Below, in pieces: positions 9,777 to 21,281 of a DNA stretch of 64,000 nucleotides. Position numbers and translations under genes: made by a program. The notes beneath the pieces were generated by a model that was given only the letters and a program-made list of their open reading frames with translations, did not search any database and had not been told where the DNA came from. Position 1 is the first letter of the stretch. Every line of letters begins with the position of its first letter. The DNA is from Amycolatopsis lexingtonensis (GTDB lineage Bacteria > Actinomycetota > Actinomycetes > Mycobacteriales > Pseudonocardiaceae), in the NCBI RefSeq assembly GCF_014873755.1, contig NZ_JADBEG010000001.1, positions 4,342,501 through 4,406,500 of the forward strand, in the 5' to 3' direction.

Positions 9777-9790
9777 CGCGGCAGAAGTGG

Positions 9791-12058
<2,268 letters not shown>

Positions 12059-12062
<4 letters not shown>

Positions 12063-12688
12063 GGCCGCTCCTCCGTGCCGCTGTCCCGATTCTGCACCTG
12101 ATCGCGGATATGCGCTTCGGCCAGCTTCTCCACGTACTTCGCGACCACGTCGACCTCGAGGTTGACCGGGTCGCCCGCTTCGCGCCCGCCGAGCGTGGTC
12201 GCCTCGAGCGTGGTCGGGATCAGCGCCACCTTGAACTGGTCGGCGGTGACCGCCGCGACGGTGAGCGAGATCCCGTCGACCGCGATCGACCCCTTCTCGA
12301 CCACGTACCGGGACAGGTGCGCCGGCAGCGAGAACGTCGTCACGCCGTTCTCGTCGCGGGAGAGGAACACGCCCGTGCCGTCGACGTGGCCCTGCATGAT
12401 GTGCCCGCCGAGCCGCCCGCCCGCCGGGGTCGCGCGCTCCAGGTTGACCCGGTCGCCGGTGGCGACCTTGGCCAGGCTCGAGCGCCGCAGCGTCTCGTCG
12501 ACGACGTCGACGGTGAACTCGCCGTCGGCCACCTCGACGACCGTGAGGCACACGCCGCTGACCGCGATGGAGTCGCCGTGCCCGGCGTCGCTGGTGACCA
12601 GCGGGCCGCGGATCCGCAGCCGCGCCGCGTTGGTCAGCTGCTCGACCGAGGTGATCTCGCCGATCTCCTCGACAATGCCGGTGAACAC
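12059..12688 (-). CDS. ribE: riboflavin synthase alpha chain
   Basis: 209 residues with the duplicated lumazine-binding fold: [12 protein letters not shown] at the start and a second half near residue 100 ([13 protein letters not shown]). It dismutates two lumazine molecules to riboflavin. The start is GTG at 12688 with AGGAGGCAGG just upstream, which decides against the longer frame. It heads the ribE-ribBA-ribH-PH overlap series; ribD, normally beside it, is absent. Confidence 0.95.
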
Positions 12689-12767
12689 GTCCTGCCTCCT
12701 TGTGAGCCGCTGCTCCCCATCCAACACCCGCCGCGGCCCGGTGGCTTCTCCGGTGCCGCCCGGCCGG

Positions 12768-13454
12768 TCAGCCGGCGCGGCCGCGGGCCGCCTGCTCGCG
12801 CAGCGCGGCGACCGCTTTGCCCGGGTCGGCGGCGCCGTAGACGGCGGACCCGGCGACGAAGCAGTCGACGCCCGCCTCCGCGGCCTGTTCGATGGTGTCG
12901 GCGTTGATGCCGCCGTCGATCTCGACGACCAGCTTCAGGTGGCCGGTGTCGACCAGCCGCCGCGCGGTGCGGACCTTCTCCAGCACGTCGGCGATGAACG
13001 ATTGCCCGCCGAAGCCCGGCTCGACCGACATGACCAGCAGCGTGTCGTAGTGCTTGAGCGCGTCGAGCCACGGCTCGAGCGCGGTGCCCGGCTTGAGCGA
13101 CAGGCCGGCCTTCGCCCCGGCGGCGCGCAGGTTCTTCGCCAGCGTGATGGGGTCCTTCGCGGCTTCGGCGTGCACCGTGACGTTGTAGGCGCCGGCCTCG
13201 GCGTAGCCGATCGCCCAGCGGTCCGGGTCGTCGATCATGAGGTGGCAGTCGATCGGCACGTCGGTGCTCTTCAGCAGTGCCTTCACGACGGGGAGGCCGA
13301 GGGTCAGGTTGGGCACGAAGTGCGCGTCCATGACGTCGACGTGGACCCAGTCGGCGCGGGTCTCCCCGCCGGCGGCGACGGCGGCGATCTCCTCGCCGAG
13401 CCGGGCGAAGTCCGCGGACAGGATGCTGGGGGCGATCAGGGGTCGGTCTGCCAC
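12768..13454 (-). CDS. rpe: ribulose-phosphate 3-epimerase
   Basis: 228 residues forming the expected TIM barrel. Motifs are [33 protein letters not shown] (metal-binding His and Asp), DCHLMIDDP and [13 protein letters not shown], with EIDGGI near residue 175. It interconverts ribulose-5-phosphate and xylulose-5-phosphate and lies upstream of riboflavin genes, whose synthesis uses ribulose-5-phosphate. About 80 bp separate it from ribE, so it may be cotranscribed. Confidence 0.96.
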   Translation of the reverse strand: MADRPLIAPSILSADFARLGEEIAAVAAGGETRADWVHVDVMDAHFVPNLTLGLPVVKALLKSTDVPIDCHLMIDDPDRWAIGYAEAGAYNVTVHAEAAKDPITLAKNLRAAGAKAGLSLKPGTALEPWLDALKHYDTLLVMSVEPGFGGQSFIADVLEKVRTARRLVDTGHLKLVVEIDGGINADTIEQAAEAGVDCFVAGSAVYGAADPGKAVAALREQAARGRAG

Positions 13455-13561
13455 GTCCCGAGTGTAGGAGGCCGCTGCTAACGGTCGCTAACCGGTTGTG
13501 ACCAGGATCTGGCTCCGCGGAGGGAGGTGTGCGCCACTCCGGCCGCAATAGGCTCGCCGGC

Positions 13562-14761
13562 ATGTCCGGTTTCGTGAAGTCCCTGGTCCGCCCCGGTGGC
13601 TACCGCGGCTTGCCCTACGCCGTGCTGGGCGCGGCGCTGACCGTCCCGGTGGCGCCGTTCGCCGTGCCGTGGGCCTTGCTGAGCCCGGCGGGACGGCCGC
13701 GCGTGCTGCTCGCCCTGCTCGGGCTGGCGGTGCTGCTGGGCCTGCTGGGGTTGCTGGGACCGGTGCGGCGGTTCGGCGTCGCCGCGGCGAACGGGCTGCT
13801 GGGCACGGCGCTGCCGTCGCCCGGCCGAGCCCGGCCCGCCTGGTCGGACCGCCTGCGGTCCGGGACGTGGCTGGTCCTGCACGCCGGGTTCGGCGGCCTC
13901 CTGGTGGCCGTCGACCTCCTGCTGGTCTTCGGTCTCTTCTCCATCGCGATGTGGCTGCGCGGCGACCAGGACGAGTTCTCGTTCTTCGGCGCGACCACCG
14001 TCGCCGGGCCGTGGACGGTGCCGGCCTCGCTGATCATGCTGGGGCTCGCGATGGTCCTCACGGCCGCCGCCACCCGCGGTTTCCGGACCGGCGCGACCGC
14101 GCTGCTGGGCCCGTCCGACCGCGAACGCGCGGTGCTGGCCGAACGCCACGCGGCCGTGCTCGCCCAGCGCAACCGGCTGGCCCGCGAGCTGCACGACTCG
14201 ATCGGGCACACGCTCACGACGTCGACGATCCAGGCGGCGGCCGCGGCCGAGCTGGTCGAGGCCGACCCGGCCCAGGTGCGGCGCGCGCTCGGCACGATCG
14301 AAGAAGCCTCCCGCAGTGCGCTGGAGGACCTCGACCACGTGCTGGGCCTGCTTCGCGAAGAACCCGCGGCGAAGGAGCCGGCACGCACCCTGACCAAGGT
14401 CGACGTCCTCGCGGTGCGCGCCCGCGAAGCCGGGCTAGACGTGCGGCTGGCCGTCACCGGGCCGGTCGCCGCGCTGCCCGCCGCGGTGTCGCGGGAGGGC
14501 TACCGGATCGTCCAGGAGGGACTCACCAACGCCCTGCGCCACGCCGGTCCCGGCGCGGTGGACGTCCGGGTCGAGGCCGGGCCGGACGCCCTCGCCATCG
14601 CCGTGGTCAACGCGCTGGCCGGCGCGGGCCCGCGCCCCGGCCGCCGCGGGCTGGCCGGGCTCGCCGAGCGCGTCGAAGCCCTACGTGGCGAGCTCGCCGC
14701 CGGCCCGGACGGCGAACGGTGGCGGCTGCGCGCGACCATCCCGCTGCGGGCGGGCGCATGA
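13562..14761 (+). CDS. NarL-type sensor histidine kinase
   Basis: 399 residues. An N-terminal membrane region with about four hydrophobic segments (within 15-180) is followed by the HisKA_3 dimerisation domain with LARELHDSIGHTLTTSTIQA (phospho-acceptor His) and an HATPase_c domain (EGYRIVQEGLTNALRHAG, N-box) ending in the G-box GRRGLAGLAERVEALRGEL. There is no large extracellular sensor, so the signal is probably sensed within the membrane. ATG at 13562 is chosen; the frame extends 11 codons upstream. It overlaps the response regulator gene by ATGA. Confidence 0.92.
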   Translation: MSGFVKSLVRPGGYRGLPYAVLGAALTVPVAPFAVPWALLSPAGRPRVLLALLGLAVLLGLLGLLGPVRRFGVAAANGLLGTALPSPGRARPAWSDRLRSGTWLVLHAGFGGLLVAVDLLLVFGLFSIAMWLRGDQDEFSFFGATTVAGPWTVPASLIMLGLAMVLTAAATRGFRTGATALLGPSDRERAVLAERHAAVLAQRNRLARELHDSIGHTLTTSTIQAAAAAELVEADPAQVRRALGTIEEASRSALEDLDHVLGLLREEPAAKEPARTLTKVDVLAVRAREAGLDVRLAVTGPVAALPAAVSREGYRIVQEGLTNALRHAGPGAVDVRVEAGPDALAIAVVNALAGAGPRPGRRGLAGLAERVEALRGELAAGPDGERWRLRATIPLRAGA

Positions 14762-15417
14762 GCCCCGCGGTGCTGCTCGCCGACGACGAACCGCTGGTCC
14801 GGGCCGGGTTGCGGGCGCTGCTGGAGCAGCAGGGCCTGCCGGTGGTCGGCGAGGCCGCCGACGGCGCCCAGGTGCTGCCCGAGGTGCGCCGGAGCCGGCC
14901 GGACGTCGTGCTGATGGACGTCCGGATGCCCGGCACCGACGGCATCGAGGCCACCCGGCAGGTGCTGGCCGCGCTCGAGGACCCGCCGAAGATCCTGGTC
15001 GTCACGACGTTCGACAACGACGACTACGTCCACGAAGCGCTGCTGGCCGGGGCCAGCGGGTTCCTGCTGAAGCGGGCGCGCAAGGAGGAGATCGCGCACG
15101 CCGTCCGGACCGTCGCCGCCGGGGATTCGCTGCTGTTCCCCGAAGCGATCCGGCGGCTGGTGACCGCCCGGCCGCCGGGCGGGAAGCACGCGCGGGCGGC
15201 GAAGACGCTGACCCGGCGCGAGGCCGAGGTGCTCCGGCTGATCGCCGGCGGACTGTCCAACCAGGACATCGCGGCCGCGCTGGTGATCAGCCTGGAGACG
15301 GTGAAGACCCACGTGGGCAACATCTTCGCGAAGCTCGGCGCGGGCAACCGCAGCCACGCCGTCGTGATCGCCTACGAAGCCGGTGTCGTGCGGCCCGGAC
15401 ACCTCGCCGGCCGGTAG
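14758..15417 (+). CDS. NarL/LuxR-family response regulator
   Basis: 219 residues. The receiver domain (1-120) shows LLADDEPLVRAG, phospho-acceptor Asp in DVVLMDVRMPG, VVTTFDNDDYV and the switch Lys in FLLKRARKEE. A LuxR-type helix-turn-helix occupies about 150-210 (LTRREAEVLRLIAGGLSNQDIAAALVISLETVKTHVGNI, read in two parts). It is the cognate partner of the upstream kinase through the ATGA overlap. The target is unknown; the next rightward gene, the alkaline phosphatase, is about 160 bp away. Confidence 0.95.
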   Translation: MSPAVLLADDEPLVRAGLRALLEQQGLPVVGEAADGAQVLPEVRRSRPDVVLMDVRMPGTDGIEATRQVLAALEDPPKILVVTTFDNDDYVHEALLAGASGFLLKRARKEEIAHAVRTVAAGDSLLFPEAIRRLVTARPPGGKHARAAKTLTRREAEVLRLIAGGLSNQDIAAALVISLETVKTHVGNIFAKLGAGNRSHAVVIAYEAGVVRPGHLAGR

Positions 15418-15574
15418 CCGACGTGCTCCCCGTCACCCGCGGGAAGCCATGAGTTCGATCAGCGGACGCCCCGCGGTCACCTCGTGTCCCTTCGCGGAAC
15501 ACATGCACGGGGACTAATGGGCCATGCCCGAAATCCGGGCGGAAAACCCCCGAAGTCCCCATCCGAGGAGAACC

Positions 15575-16969
15575 ATGGCTTCGCTGTTCGCCGGCCGCCG
15601 CCGGTGGCTGATCGCGGGCGCGCTCGGCGCCGCACTGGTCGCCGCCGCCCCGGTCGCACTGGCCACCGGCGGTTCCGGCAACGCCGACGCGCGCGCGTCG
15701 GCCGGCACCGGTGACCGCACGAACGACGTCCGCGCCGCGATCCAGGGCGGGCACGCCCGCAACGTGATCCTGTTCATCGGCGACGGCATGGGCCAGTCGG
15801 AGATCACCGCGGCCCGCAACTACGAGCGCGGCGCCGCCGGCCGGCTCGCGATGGACGAGCTGCCGCTGACCGGCGACTACACCACCTACGCCGTGGAGCG
15901 GGACAACCCGGCCAAGCCGGACTACGTGACCGACTCGGCCGCGTCCGGCACCGGCTGGGCCACCGGCACCAAGACCTACAACGGCGCCATCTCCGTCGAC
16001 GCGTACGGCAACGACGTCCCGACGATCCTCGAGATCGCCAAGCGCAATGGCCTGCGCACCGGCGACGTCACCACCGCCGAGGTCCAGGACGCGACCCCGG
16101 CCGTGCTCGGCTCGCACGTCGTCAGCCGCGACTGCAAGGGCCCGGTCGAGACGACCGCGAAGTGCGCGAAGAACGCCAAGGAGAACGGCGGCCTCGGCTC
16201 GATCGCCGAGCAGCTGGTGCAGACCCGCCCCGACGTCCTGCTGGGCGGCGGCGCGAAGTACTTCAACCAGCCGGTGACGGCCGGGAAGTTCCAGGGCAAG
16301 ACCGTGCTGGAGCAGGCCAAGGCGGCCGGCTACACCGTCGCGAACACCGCGGCGGACCTGGCCGCGGTCAAGAAGGGCAAGCCGGTCCTCGGCCTGTTCG
16401 CCGACGGCAACATGCCCGTCAACTGGACCGGCCCGGCGGCCGTCCACGGCGGCACCGCGCCGGCCCGGTGCACCCCGAACCCGAAGCTGCCGGCCACCCA
16501 GCCGAAGCTGGCCGACCAGACCCGCAAGGCTCTCGAGCTGCTCGACGACCGGCGCAGCGACAAGGGTTTCTTCCTGCAGGTCGAGGGCGCGAGCATCGAC
16601 AAGCAGGACCACGCGGCCGACCCGTGCGGCCAGATCGGCGAGACGGTCGACTTCGACGCGGCGATCGCGGCGGGCACGGCGTTCGCCCGCAGCCACCCCG
16701 ACACCCTGGTGCTGGTGACCGCCGACCACGGCCACAGCAGCCAGATCGTCGAGCCCACCGCCACCCCGGGCCTGACCGCGACGCTCGTCACCAACGAGGG
16801 CGCGAACATGACCCTGGCCTACGGCACCGCGGAAACCGGCGGCTCGCAGTCGCACACCGGGACCCAGGTGCGCATCGCGGGCCTCGGCCCGCAGGCGGCC
16901 AACATCGTCGGGCTGACCAACCAGACCGACCTGTTCGGGACTCTCAAGCGGGCCCTGAAGCTGCGCTGA
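15575..16969 (+). CDS. secreted alkaline phosphatase
   Basis: 464 residues from ATG at 15575, with GAGGAGAA just upstream. The signal peptide has an RRR cluster near residue 8-10 (possibly Tat) and a hydrophobic core to about residue 30. The family motifs are [14 protein letters not shown] (Asp70, metal), catalytic Ser121 in [14 protein letters not shown], and [10 protein letters not shown] near the C-terminus with metal-binding residues. It releases phosphate from organic esters outside the cell. I looked for a Pho box upstream and found no convincing direct repeats. Confidence 0.93.
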   Translation: MASLFAGRRRWLIAGALGAALVAAAPVALATGGSGNADARASAGTGDRTNDVRAAIQGGHARNVILFIGDGMGQSEITAARNYERGAAGRLAMDELPLTGDYTTYAVERDNPAKPDYVTDSAASGTGWATGTKTYNGAISVDAYGNDVPTILEIAKRNGLRTGDVTTAEVQDATPAVLGSHVVSRDCKGPVETTAKCAKNAKENGGLGSIAEQLVQTRPDVLLGGGAKYFNQPVTAGKFQGKTVLEQAKAAGYTVANTAADLAAVKKGKPVLGLFADGNMPVNWTGPAAVHGGTAPARCTPNPKLPATQPKLADQTRKALELLDDRRSDKGFFLQVEGASIDKQDHAADPCGQIGETVDFDAAIAAGTAFARSHPDTLVLVTADHGHSSQIVEPTATPGLTATLVTNEGANMTLAYGTAETGGSQSHTGTQVRIAGLGPQAANIVGLTNQTDLFGTLKRALKLR

Positions 16970-17013
16970 GTGGTGGGGTGAACCCCCGGGTTCTTCGGGT
17001 GGTCTCCCCGATT

Positions 17014-17064
17014 CCCCCTGGTGTCCGGTGTCCCTAGCGTGGGGAAAACCACGACACCAGGGGG
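17014..17064. promoter_or_regulatory. 12-bp inverted repeat around the serine hydrolase promoter
   Basis: The perfect arms CCCCCTGGTGTC (17014-17025) and GACACCAGGGGG (17053-17064) are separated by 27 bases. A -10-like TAGCGT (17035-17040) lies between the arms and the right arm contains the Shine-Dalgarno purines before ATG 17072. This could be a regulator-binding site or an mRNA fold that hides the ribosome site. Confidence 0.45.
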
Positions 17065-17071
17065 TTTTCTC

Positions 17072-18163
17072 ATGCGAAAGTCACTGCGGATCGCCACCGC
17101 CGGCACGCTCGTCGCCCTGCTCGCCGCCACCACCGCGGCACCGGCGTTCGCGACCGGTTCGGTGCAGGACAGCCTGGACGCCCTGACCGCCCAGGACGGC
17201 GTGCCGGGCGCGGCGGCGGTGGTCCAGGACGGCGCCCGGACGCGGGTCACGCGCAGCGGCACCGGGGACGTCACCACCGGGAAACCCTTCCCGCGCAACG
17301 GTTCCTTCCGCGCGGGCAGCGTCACGAAGACGTTCGTGGCGACGGTCGTGCTGCAGCTCGTGGGCGAGGGCCGGGTGAAGCTGGACGCGCCGGTCGAGCG
17401 CTACCTGCCGGGCCTGCTCCCGGACCGGCGGATCACCGTGCGGCAGCTGCTCCAGCACACCAGCGGGCTCTACAACTACACCGACGACCTCGACCTGGCC
17501 GACCCGGAAGCCCTGCGCCACCGCGGCGCCGAGCCGGCCGAGCTGGTGGCGATGGCGCTGAAGCACCCGGCGCTGTTCCCGCCCGGCGCGGGCTGGTCGT
17601 ACTCGAACACGAACTACATCGTGGCGGGGATGCTCGCCGAGCGCGTGACGGGCCGTCCGCTGGACGATCTGATCGCCCGGCGGATCACGCGGCCGCTCGG
17701 CCTGCGCGACACGTACCTGCCGCGCCGGGGCGACGAGAAGCTGCCCGACCCGCACGCGGTCGGCTACGCCCCGATCGGCGGGCGGCTGGTCGATTTCAGC
17801 GACTTCGACGCGACGATCGCGGGGGCGGCGGGCGGCCTCGTCTCGACTCCGGCGGACCTGGACCGGTTCTACGGCGCACTGCTGGAAGGTCGGTTGCTGC
17901 GCCCGGCGGAGCTGGCCGAGATGCGGCGCACGGTGCCGGCCGATCTGGGGGTGCCCGGGGCCCGGTACGGGCTGGGCATCGGCAGCATCCCGGTGTCGTG
18001 CGGCGAGTTCTGGGGTCACGAGGGCGGGATCATCGGCTTCACGAACCTCGCGGGGGTGGGCCCGGGCGGCCGCCGGGTGACGGTGGTGCTGAACGAGAAC
18101 CCGACCCCGGCGGACACGAACCAGCACCTGCTGGCGGCGACGGACGCGGCGGTGTGCTCGTAG
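17072..18163 (+). CDS. secreted serine hydrolase, beta-lactamase / D-Ala-D-Ala carboxypeptidase family
   Basis: 363 residues starting MRKSLRIATA with a Sec signal peptide ending at AFA (residue 27). The class C beta-lactamase/DD-peptidase motifs are present: Ser83-x-x-Lys86 (SVTK), Tyr177-Ser-Asn (YSNTN) and a HEGG triad near residue 325. Such proteins hydrolyse D-amino-acid peptides or esters; most are not antibiotic-resistance enzymes. Which activity this one has cannot be told. It is monocistronic with a possible palindromic operator at its promoter. Confidence 0.9.
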   Translation: MRKSLRIATAGTLVALLAATTAAPAFATGSVQDSLDALTAQDGVPGAAAVVQDGARTRVTRSGTGDVTTGKPFPRNGSFRAGSVTKTFVATVVLQLVGEGRVKLDAPVERYLPGLLPDRRITVRQLLQHTSGLYNYTDDLDLADPEALRHRGAEPAELVAMALKHPALFPPGAGWSYSNTNYIVAGMLAERVTGRPLDDLIARRITRPLGLRDTYLPRRGDEKLPDPHAVGYAPIGGRLVDFSDFDATIAGAAGGLVSTPADLDRFYGALLEGRLLRPAELAEMRRTVPADLGVPGARYGLGIGSIPVSCGEFWGHEGGIIGFTNLAGVGPGGRRVTVVLNENPTPADTNQHLLAATDAAVCS

Positions 18164-18256
18164 CTGAAGCGGCGCGGAATTTGTCGGTGGTGACCGGTAG
18201 CGTGGAAAACGGGGGCGCCCCCGCGGCCGGGTGCTCCACTCGGCGCGGGCGGCGGC

Positions 18257-18754
18257 TCAGGGCAGCAGGTCCAGCGCCTCGGTCCACGGCCGCCGGATGT
18301 CCAGCCGGTGCAGCGTCACCCCGGCCTCCGCCAGGGTGTCGAGGTGGCGCTGCCACGCCGGGTGGTGCACCCGGGTGTCCTGGATCTGGTACGCCACCAC
18401 GATCGTGATCCCCGGCGCGCCCAGCACGTCGCCGAGCACTGTCAGGGCCTGGTTGTCCGCGACGCCCAGCGCCAGCTTCGCCACCGAGTTGGCCGACGCC
18501 GGCGCGAACAGGAACACGTCCGGATCCGGGTGCGGCCGCGGCTCCCCCGGCAGCCGGGAGACGCTGCGCACCGGCAAGTCGGTGCACGCCGCCACCTCGG
18601 CGAGGCCGCCCGTGGACTCCAGCCAGCGCTGGGCCGTCGGCGTCAGGGTGATCGCCGTCCGCCAGCCGCGGTCGGCCGCCGGGCGGGCCAGCTCGGCGGC
18701 GAAGCGGGTGTCGAGCCCGCCGCACGAGCCGGCCACCAGGCCGAGGTCCCTCAC
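18257..18754 (-). CDS. flavoprotein of the phosphopantothenoylcysteine-decarboxylase-like family
   Basis: 165 residues from GTG at 18754, which overlaps the rsmB stop (GTGA). GLVAGSCGGLD at the start, ITLTPTAQRWL and VFLFAPASANSVAKLALGVADN in the middle follow the HFCD flavoprotein pattern (dinucleotide-binding, NSxAK-like loop). The substrate is unknown. The longer open frame upstream is inside rsmB and is discarded. Confidence 0.78.
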   Translation of the reverse strand: MRDLGLVAGSCGGLDTRFAAELARPAADRGWRTAITLTPTAQRWLESTGGLAEVAACTDLPVRSVSRLPGEPRPHPDPDVFLFAPASANSVAKLALGVADNQALTVLGDVLGAPGITIVVAYQIQDTRVHHPAWQRHLDTLAEAGVTLHRLDIRRPWTEALDLLP

Positions 18755-20175
18755 GGTTTGCGCAGCACGGCGCAGAACATCGCGTCGGTGCCGTGGCGGT
18801 GCGGCCACAGCTGGACATACGGCCCGTCGCCCAGCTCCGGCACGCCCGGGAACAGCTCGCGCGCGTCCAGCACCTCGGCCTTGAGCCGCCGCGCCGTCTC
18901 GCCGATCACGCCCTCCGTCTCCGCGAGGTGCGGCGAGCAGACGACGTAGGTGAGCGCGCCGCCGGGCCGCAGCAGCGCGTACGCCGCGTTGATCAGCTCA
19001 CCCTGCAGCTTCGTCAGGTCCGCGACGTCGGACGGCTGGCGGCGCCACCGCGCTTCCGGCCGCCGCCGCAGGGCGCCGAGGCCGCTGCACGGCGCGTCGA
19101 CGAGGATCCGGTCGTAGCCCGGCTCCAGGCCGCTTTCGCGTCCGTCGGCGACGTGCACCTTCACCGGCAGCCCGCTCGTGGCCTTCTCGACCAGCTTCGC
19201 GCGGTGCGGCGCCTTCTCGACCGCGTCCACGGTCGCCCCGCTCAACGCCGCCAGCGCGCCGAGCAGCGCGGCCTTGCCGCCGGGCCCCGCGCACAGGTCG
19301 AGCCAGCGCTCGTCGGAGCCCTCGACGGGCACCTTCGTCGCGGCGATCGCGCACAGCTGGCTGCCCTCGTCCTGCACCGCGGCCAGCCGCTCGCGGATCG
19401 GCTCCGCGTCGGCCGGGTCGCCGGCGCCGGCGGGCAGGCGCACGCCGTACGGCGAGTACGGCGCCGGGTCGCCGCCGGTGATCGCGGCGAGCTCGTCGGC
19501 GCTGATCTCGCCGGGCCGGGCGACCAGGTGCACCTCGGGCCGCGCGTCGTCGGCTTCGAGCGCGGCCTTGAGCCCGGCACCCTTGTCGCCCAGCGCTTCG
19601 GCGAACGAGCGGGCGATCCAGCGCGGGTGCGCGGTCCGCAGCGCGTAGGCCCCGATCGGGTCGGCGGCGTCGTCCGGCGCGAGCTCGTCGAGCCACGCCG
19701 CTTCGTCCTTTTCGGACACCTTGCGCATGATCGCGTTGGCGAACCCCGTTGCCCACGAACCGGCTTCCGCGCGGACCATGTCCACAGTGGACGTCACGGC
19801 GGCGTGCTCGGGGATGCGCGTGCGCAGCAGCTGGTAGGCGCCGAGGCGCAGCGCGTCGAGCACCGCGGGGTCGGTCTGCGAGAGCGGGCGCTCGGCGCAG
19901 GCGGCGATCACGGCGTCGAGCAGGCCCTGGGCCCGCGAAGCGCCGTACGCGAGTTCGGTGGCCAGCGCGGCGTCGCGGCCGGTGATCCGCCGCTCGCGCA
20001 GCAGGTCCGGGAGGACGAGGTTGGCGTAGGCATCCTTGGTCCGCACGGCGGCGAGGACGTCGAACGCGGCCTGCCGGGCCGGGTCGATCTCCGGCGGGCG
20101 GCGCGGTCCCTCCTTGCGCGGTGCCGGGCGGCCCCGCTGCGGCCGTGACGGACGTCGTTCCCTGTGGTCGTTCAC
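18751..20175 (-). CDS. rsmB: 16S rRNA m5C967 methyltransferase RsmB/Sun family
   Basis: 474 residues starting [15 protein letters not shown], a basic N-terminal tail. An N-terminal NusB-like domain (about 40-180) leads to a Rossmann methyltransferase with [15 protein letters not shown] (SAM), [19 protein letters not shown] (PC motif) and [12 protein letters not shown] (second Cys of the NSUN mechanism). It methylates C5 of a cytosine in 16S rRNA. The GTG start overlaps the fmt stop by four bases; the long upstream frame is a shadow. Confidence 0.92.
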   Translation of the reverse strand: MNDHRERRPSRPQRGRPAPRKEGPRRPPEIDPARQAAFDVLAAVRTKDAYANLVLPDLLRERRITGRDAALATELAYGASRAQGLLDAVIAACAERPLSQTDPAVLDALRLGAYQLLRTRIPEHAAVTSTVDMVRAEAGSWATGFANAIMRKVSEKDEAAWLDELAPDDAADPIGAYALRTAHPRWIARSFAEALGDKGAGLKAALEADDARPEVHLVARPGEISADELAAITGGDPAPYSPYGVRLPAGAGDPADAEPIRERLAAVQDEGSQLCAIAATKVPVEGSDERWLDLCAGPGGKAALLGALAALSGATVDAVEKAPHRAKLVEKATSGLPVKVHVADGRESGLEPGYDRILVDAPCSGLGALRRRPEARWRRQPSDVADLTKLQGELINAAYALLRPGGALTYVVCSPHLAETEGVIGETARRLKAEVLDARELFPGVPELGDGPYVQLWPHRHGTDAMFCAVLRKP

Positions 20176-21098
20176 CGGAGGCGCTCTCCCTGGTCGATCC
20201 TCGTACCGCGCGCCCAGTCGGTGGCCGCCATCCGTTTCTTGCCGGGTGCCTGGACTTCGCCGAGCCGCAGCGGCTTCGTCGCCGTCCCGACCAGTACCCG
20301 TTTGCGCTCGACCACGATCTCGCCCGGCGGCGGGCCGGGTTCGTCGAGCACCGTGACCGGGCCGAGCTTGAACCGCTCGCCGCGGAACTCCGCCCACGCG
20401 CCCGGGTCCGGGCTGACCGACCGGATCTGCCGGTCGACCGCCGACGCCGGGTCCGCGAACGACACCCGCGCGTCCTCGACCGTCACCTTCGGCGCGTAGC
20501 TGATGCCCTCGGCGGGCTGCTCGCGCGCGACCAGGCTGCCGTCGGCGAGACCGTCCATGGTGGACAGCAGCAGCTTCGCCCCGGACTCCGCGAGCCGCCC
20601 GAGCAGGCCGCCCGCCGTGTCGGTGGCCCCGATGGCCTCGGTGACGACGCCGTAGACCGGGCCCGCGTCCAGCTCCTTGACTATCCGGAAGGTGGAGGCA
20701 CCGGTGATCTCGTCCCCGGCGCGGATCGCGGCCTGCACCGGCGCGGCGCCCCGCCACGCGGGCAGCAGCGAGAAGTGCAGGTTCACCCAGCCCAGCCGCG
20801 GGATGTCGAGGGCGGCCTGCGGCAGCAGCGCCCCGTAGGCGACGACCGGGCAGGCGTCCGGCGCGAGCTCGGTGAGCCGCGCGAGGAAGGCCGGGTCGCT
20901 CGCGCGCGCCGGCGTGAGGACCTCGATGCCGTGCTCGTCGGCGAGCGCGCCGACCGGGGAGCGGACGACGCGGCGGCCGCGCCCGGCCTGCGCGTCGGGA
21001 CGGGTGACGACCGCGACGACCTCGTGCCGTCCGGAGTCGAGCAGGGCGCGCAGCGCGGGGACCGCCGGGTCGGGCGTGCCGGCGAAGACGAGCTTCAT
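20172..21098 (-). CDS. fmt: methionyl-tRNA formyltransferase
   Basis: 308 residues: [19 protein letters not shown], then the catalytic [18 protein letters not shown] segment (about 108-125) and [16 protein letters not shown], with the C-terminal OB-like domain after residue 205. It formylates initiator Met-tRNA with 10-formyl-THF. It opens the fmt-rsmB-flavoprotein operon. No def gene lies beside it in the window. Confidence 0.96.
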   Translation of the reverse strand: MKLVFAGTPDPAVPALRALLDSGRHEVVAVVTRPDAQAGRGRRVVRSPVGALADEHGIEVLTPARASDPAFLARLTELAPDACPVVAYGALLPQAALDIPRLGWVNLHFSLLPAWRGAAPVQAAIRAGDEITGASTFRIVKELDAGPVYGVVTEAIGATDTAGGLLGRLAESGAKLLLSTMDGLADGSLVAREQPAEGISYAPKVTVEDARVSFADPASAVDRQIRSVSPDPGAWAEFRGERFKLGPVTVLDEPGPPPGEIVVERKRVLVGTATKPLRLGEVQAPGKKRMAATDWARGTRIDQGERLR

Positions 21099-21182
21099 CG
21101 GCCCACCCCCGGCGGGAGCGGGGATTCAGGTGGCTGGAACATCGGAGCCGAGTCTAGAAGGCCCTCTTCAGCAAGGCGCGCC

Positions 21183-21269
21183 AGCGCCCCAATGTGGCCT
21201 TCGGTGCGTCAGACGCACCCAAGGCGGCCTTCGGTGCGCAAGACGCAACCAAGGCCACATTGGGGCGCT
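21183..21269. repeat. 87-bp inverted-repeat element, copy 2
   Basis: Same length, same AGCGCCCCAATGTGGC terminus and same three-unit design as the copy at 1988-2074, with several internal differences that keep the arms complementary (GGCCTT against AAGGCC where copy 1 has GGCGTT against AACGCC). It starts 13 bases after the ggt stop codon. The compensatory changes argue for selection on the folded RNA or on the palindrome. Confidence 0.8.
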
Positions 21270-21281
21270 CGGGCCGCGTCG

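Noticed and set aside
12689..12767. FMN riboswitch before ribE
   Set aside because: The gap is under 80 bp and has none of the conserved RFN element blocks.
15418..15574. Pho box upstream of alkaline phosphatase
   Set aside because: Some GTCACC-like sequence is present but no pair of 11-bp direct repeats close to the PhoP consensus.
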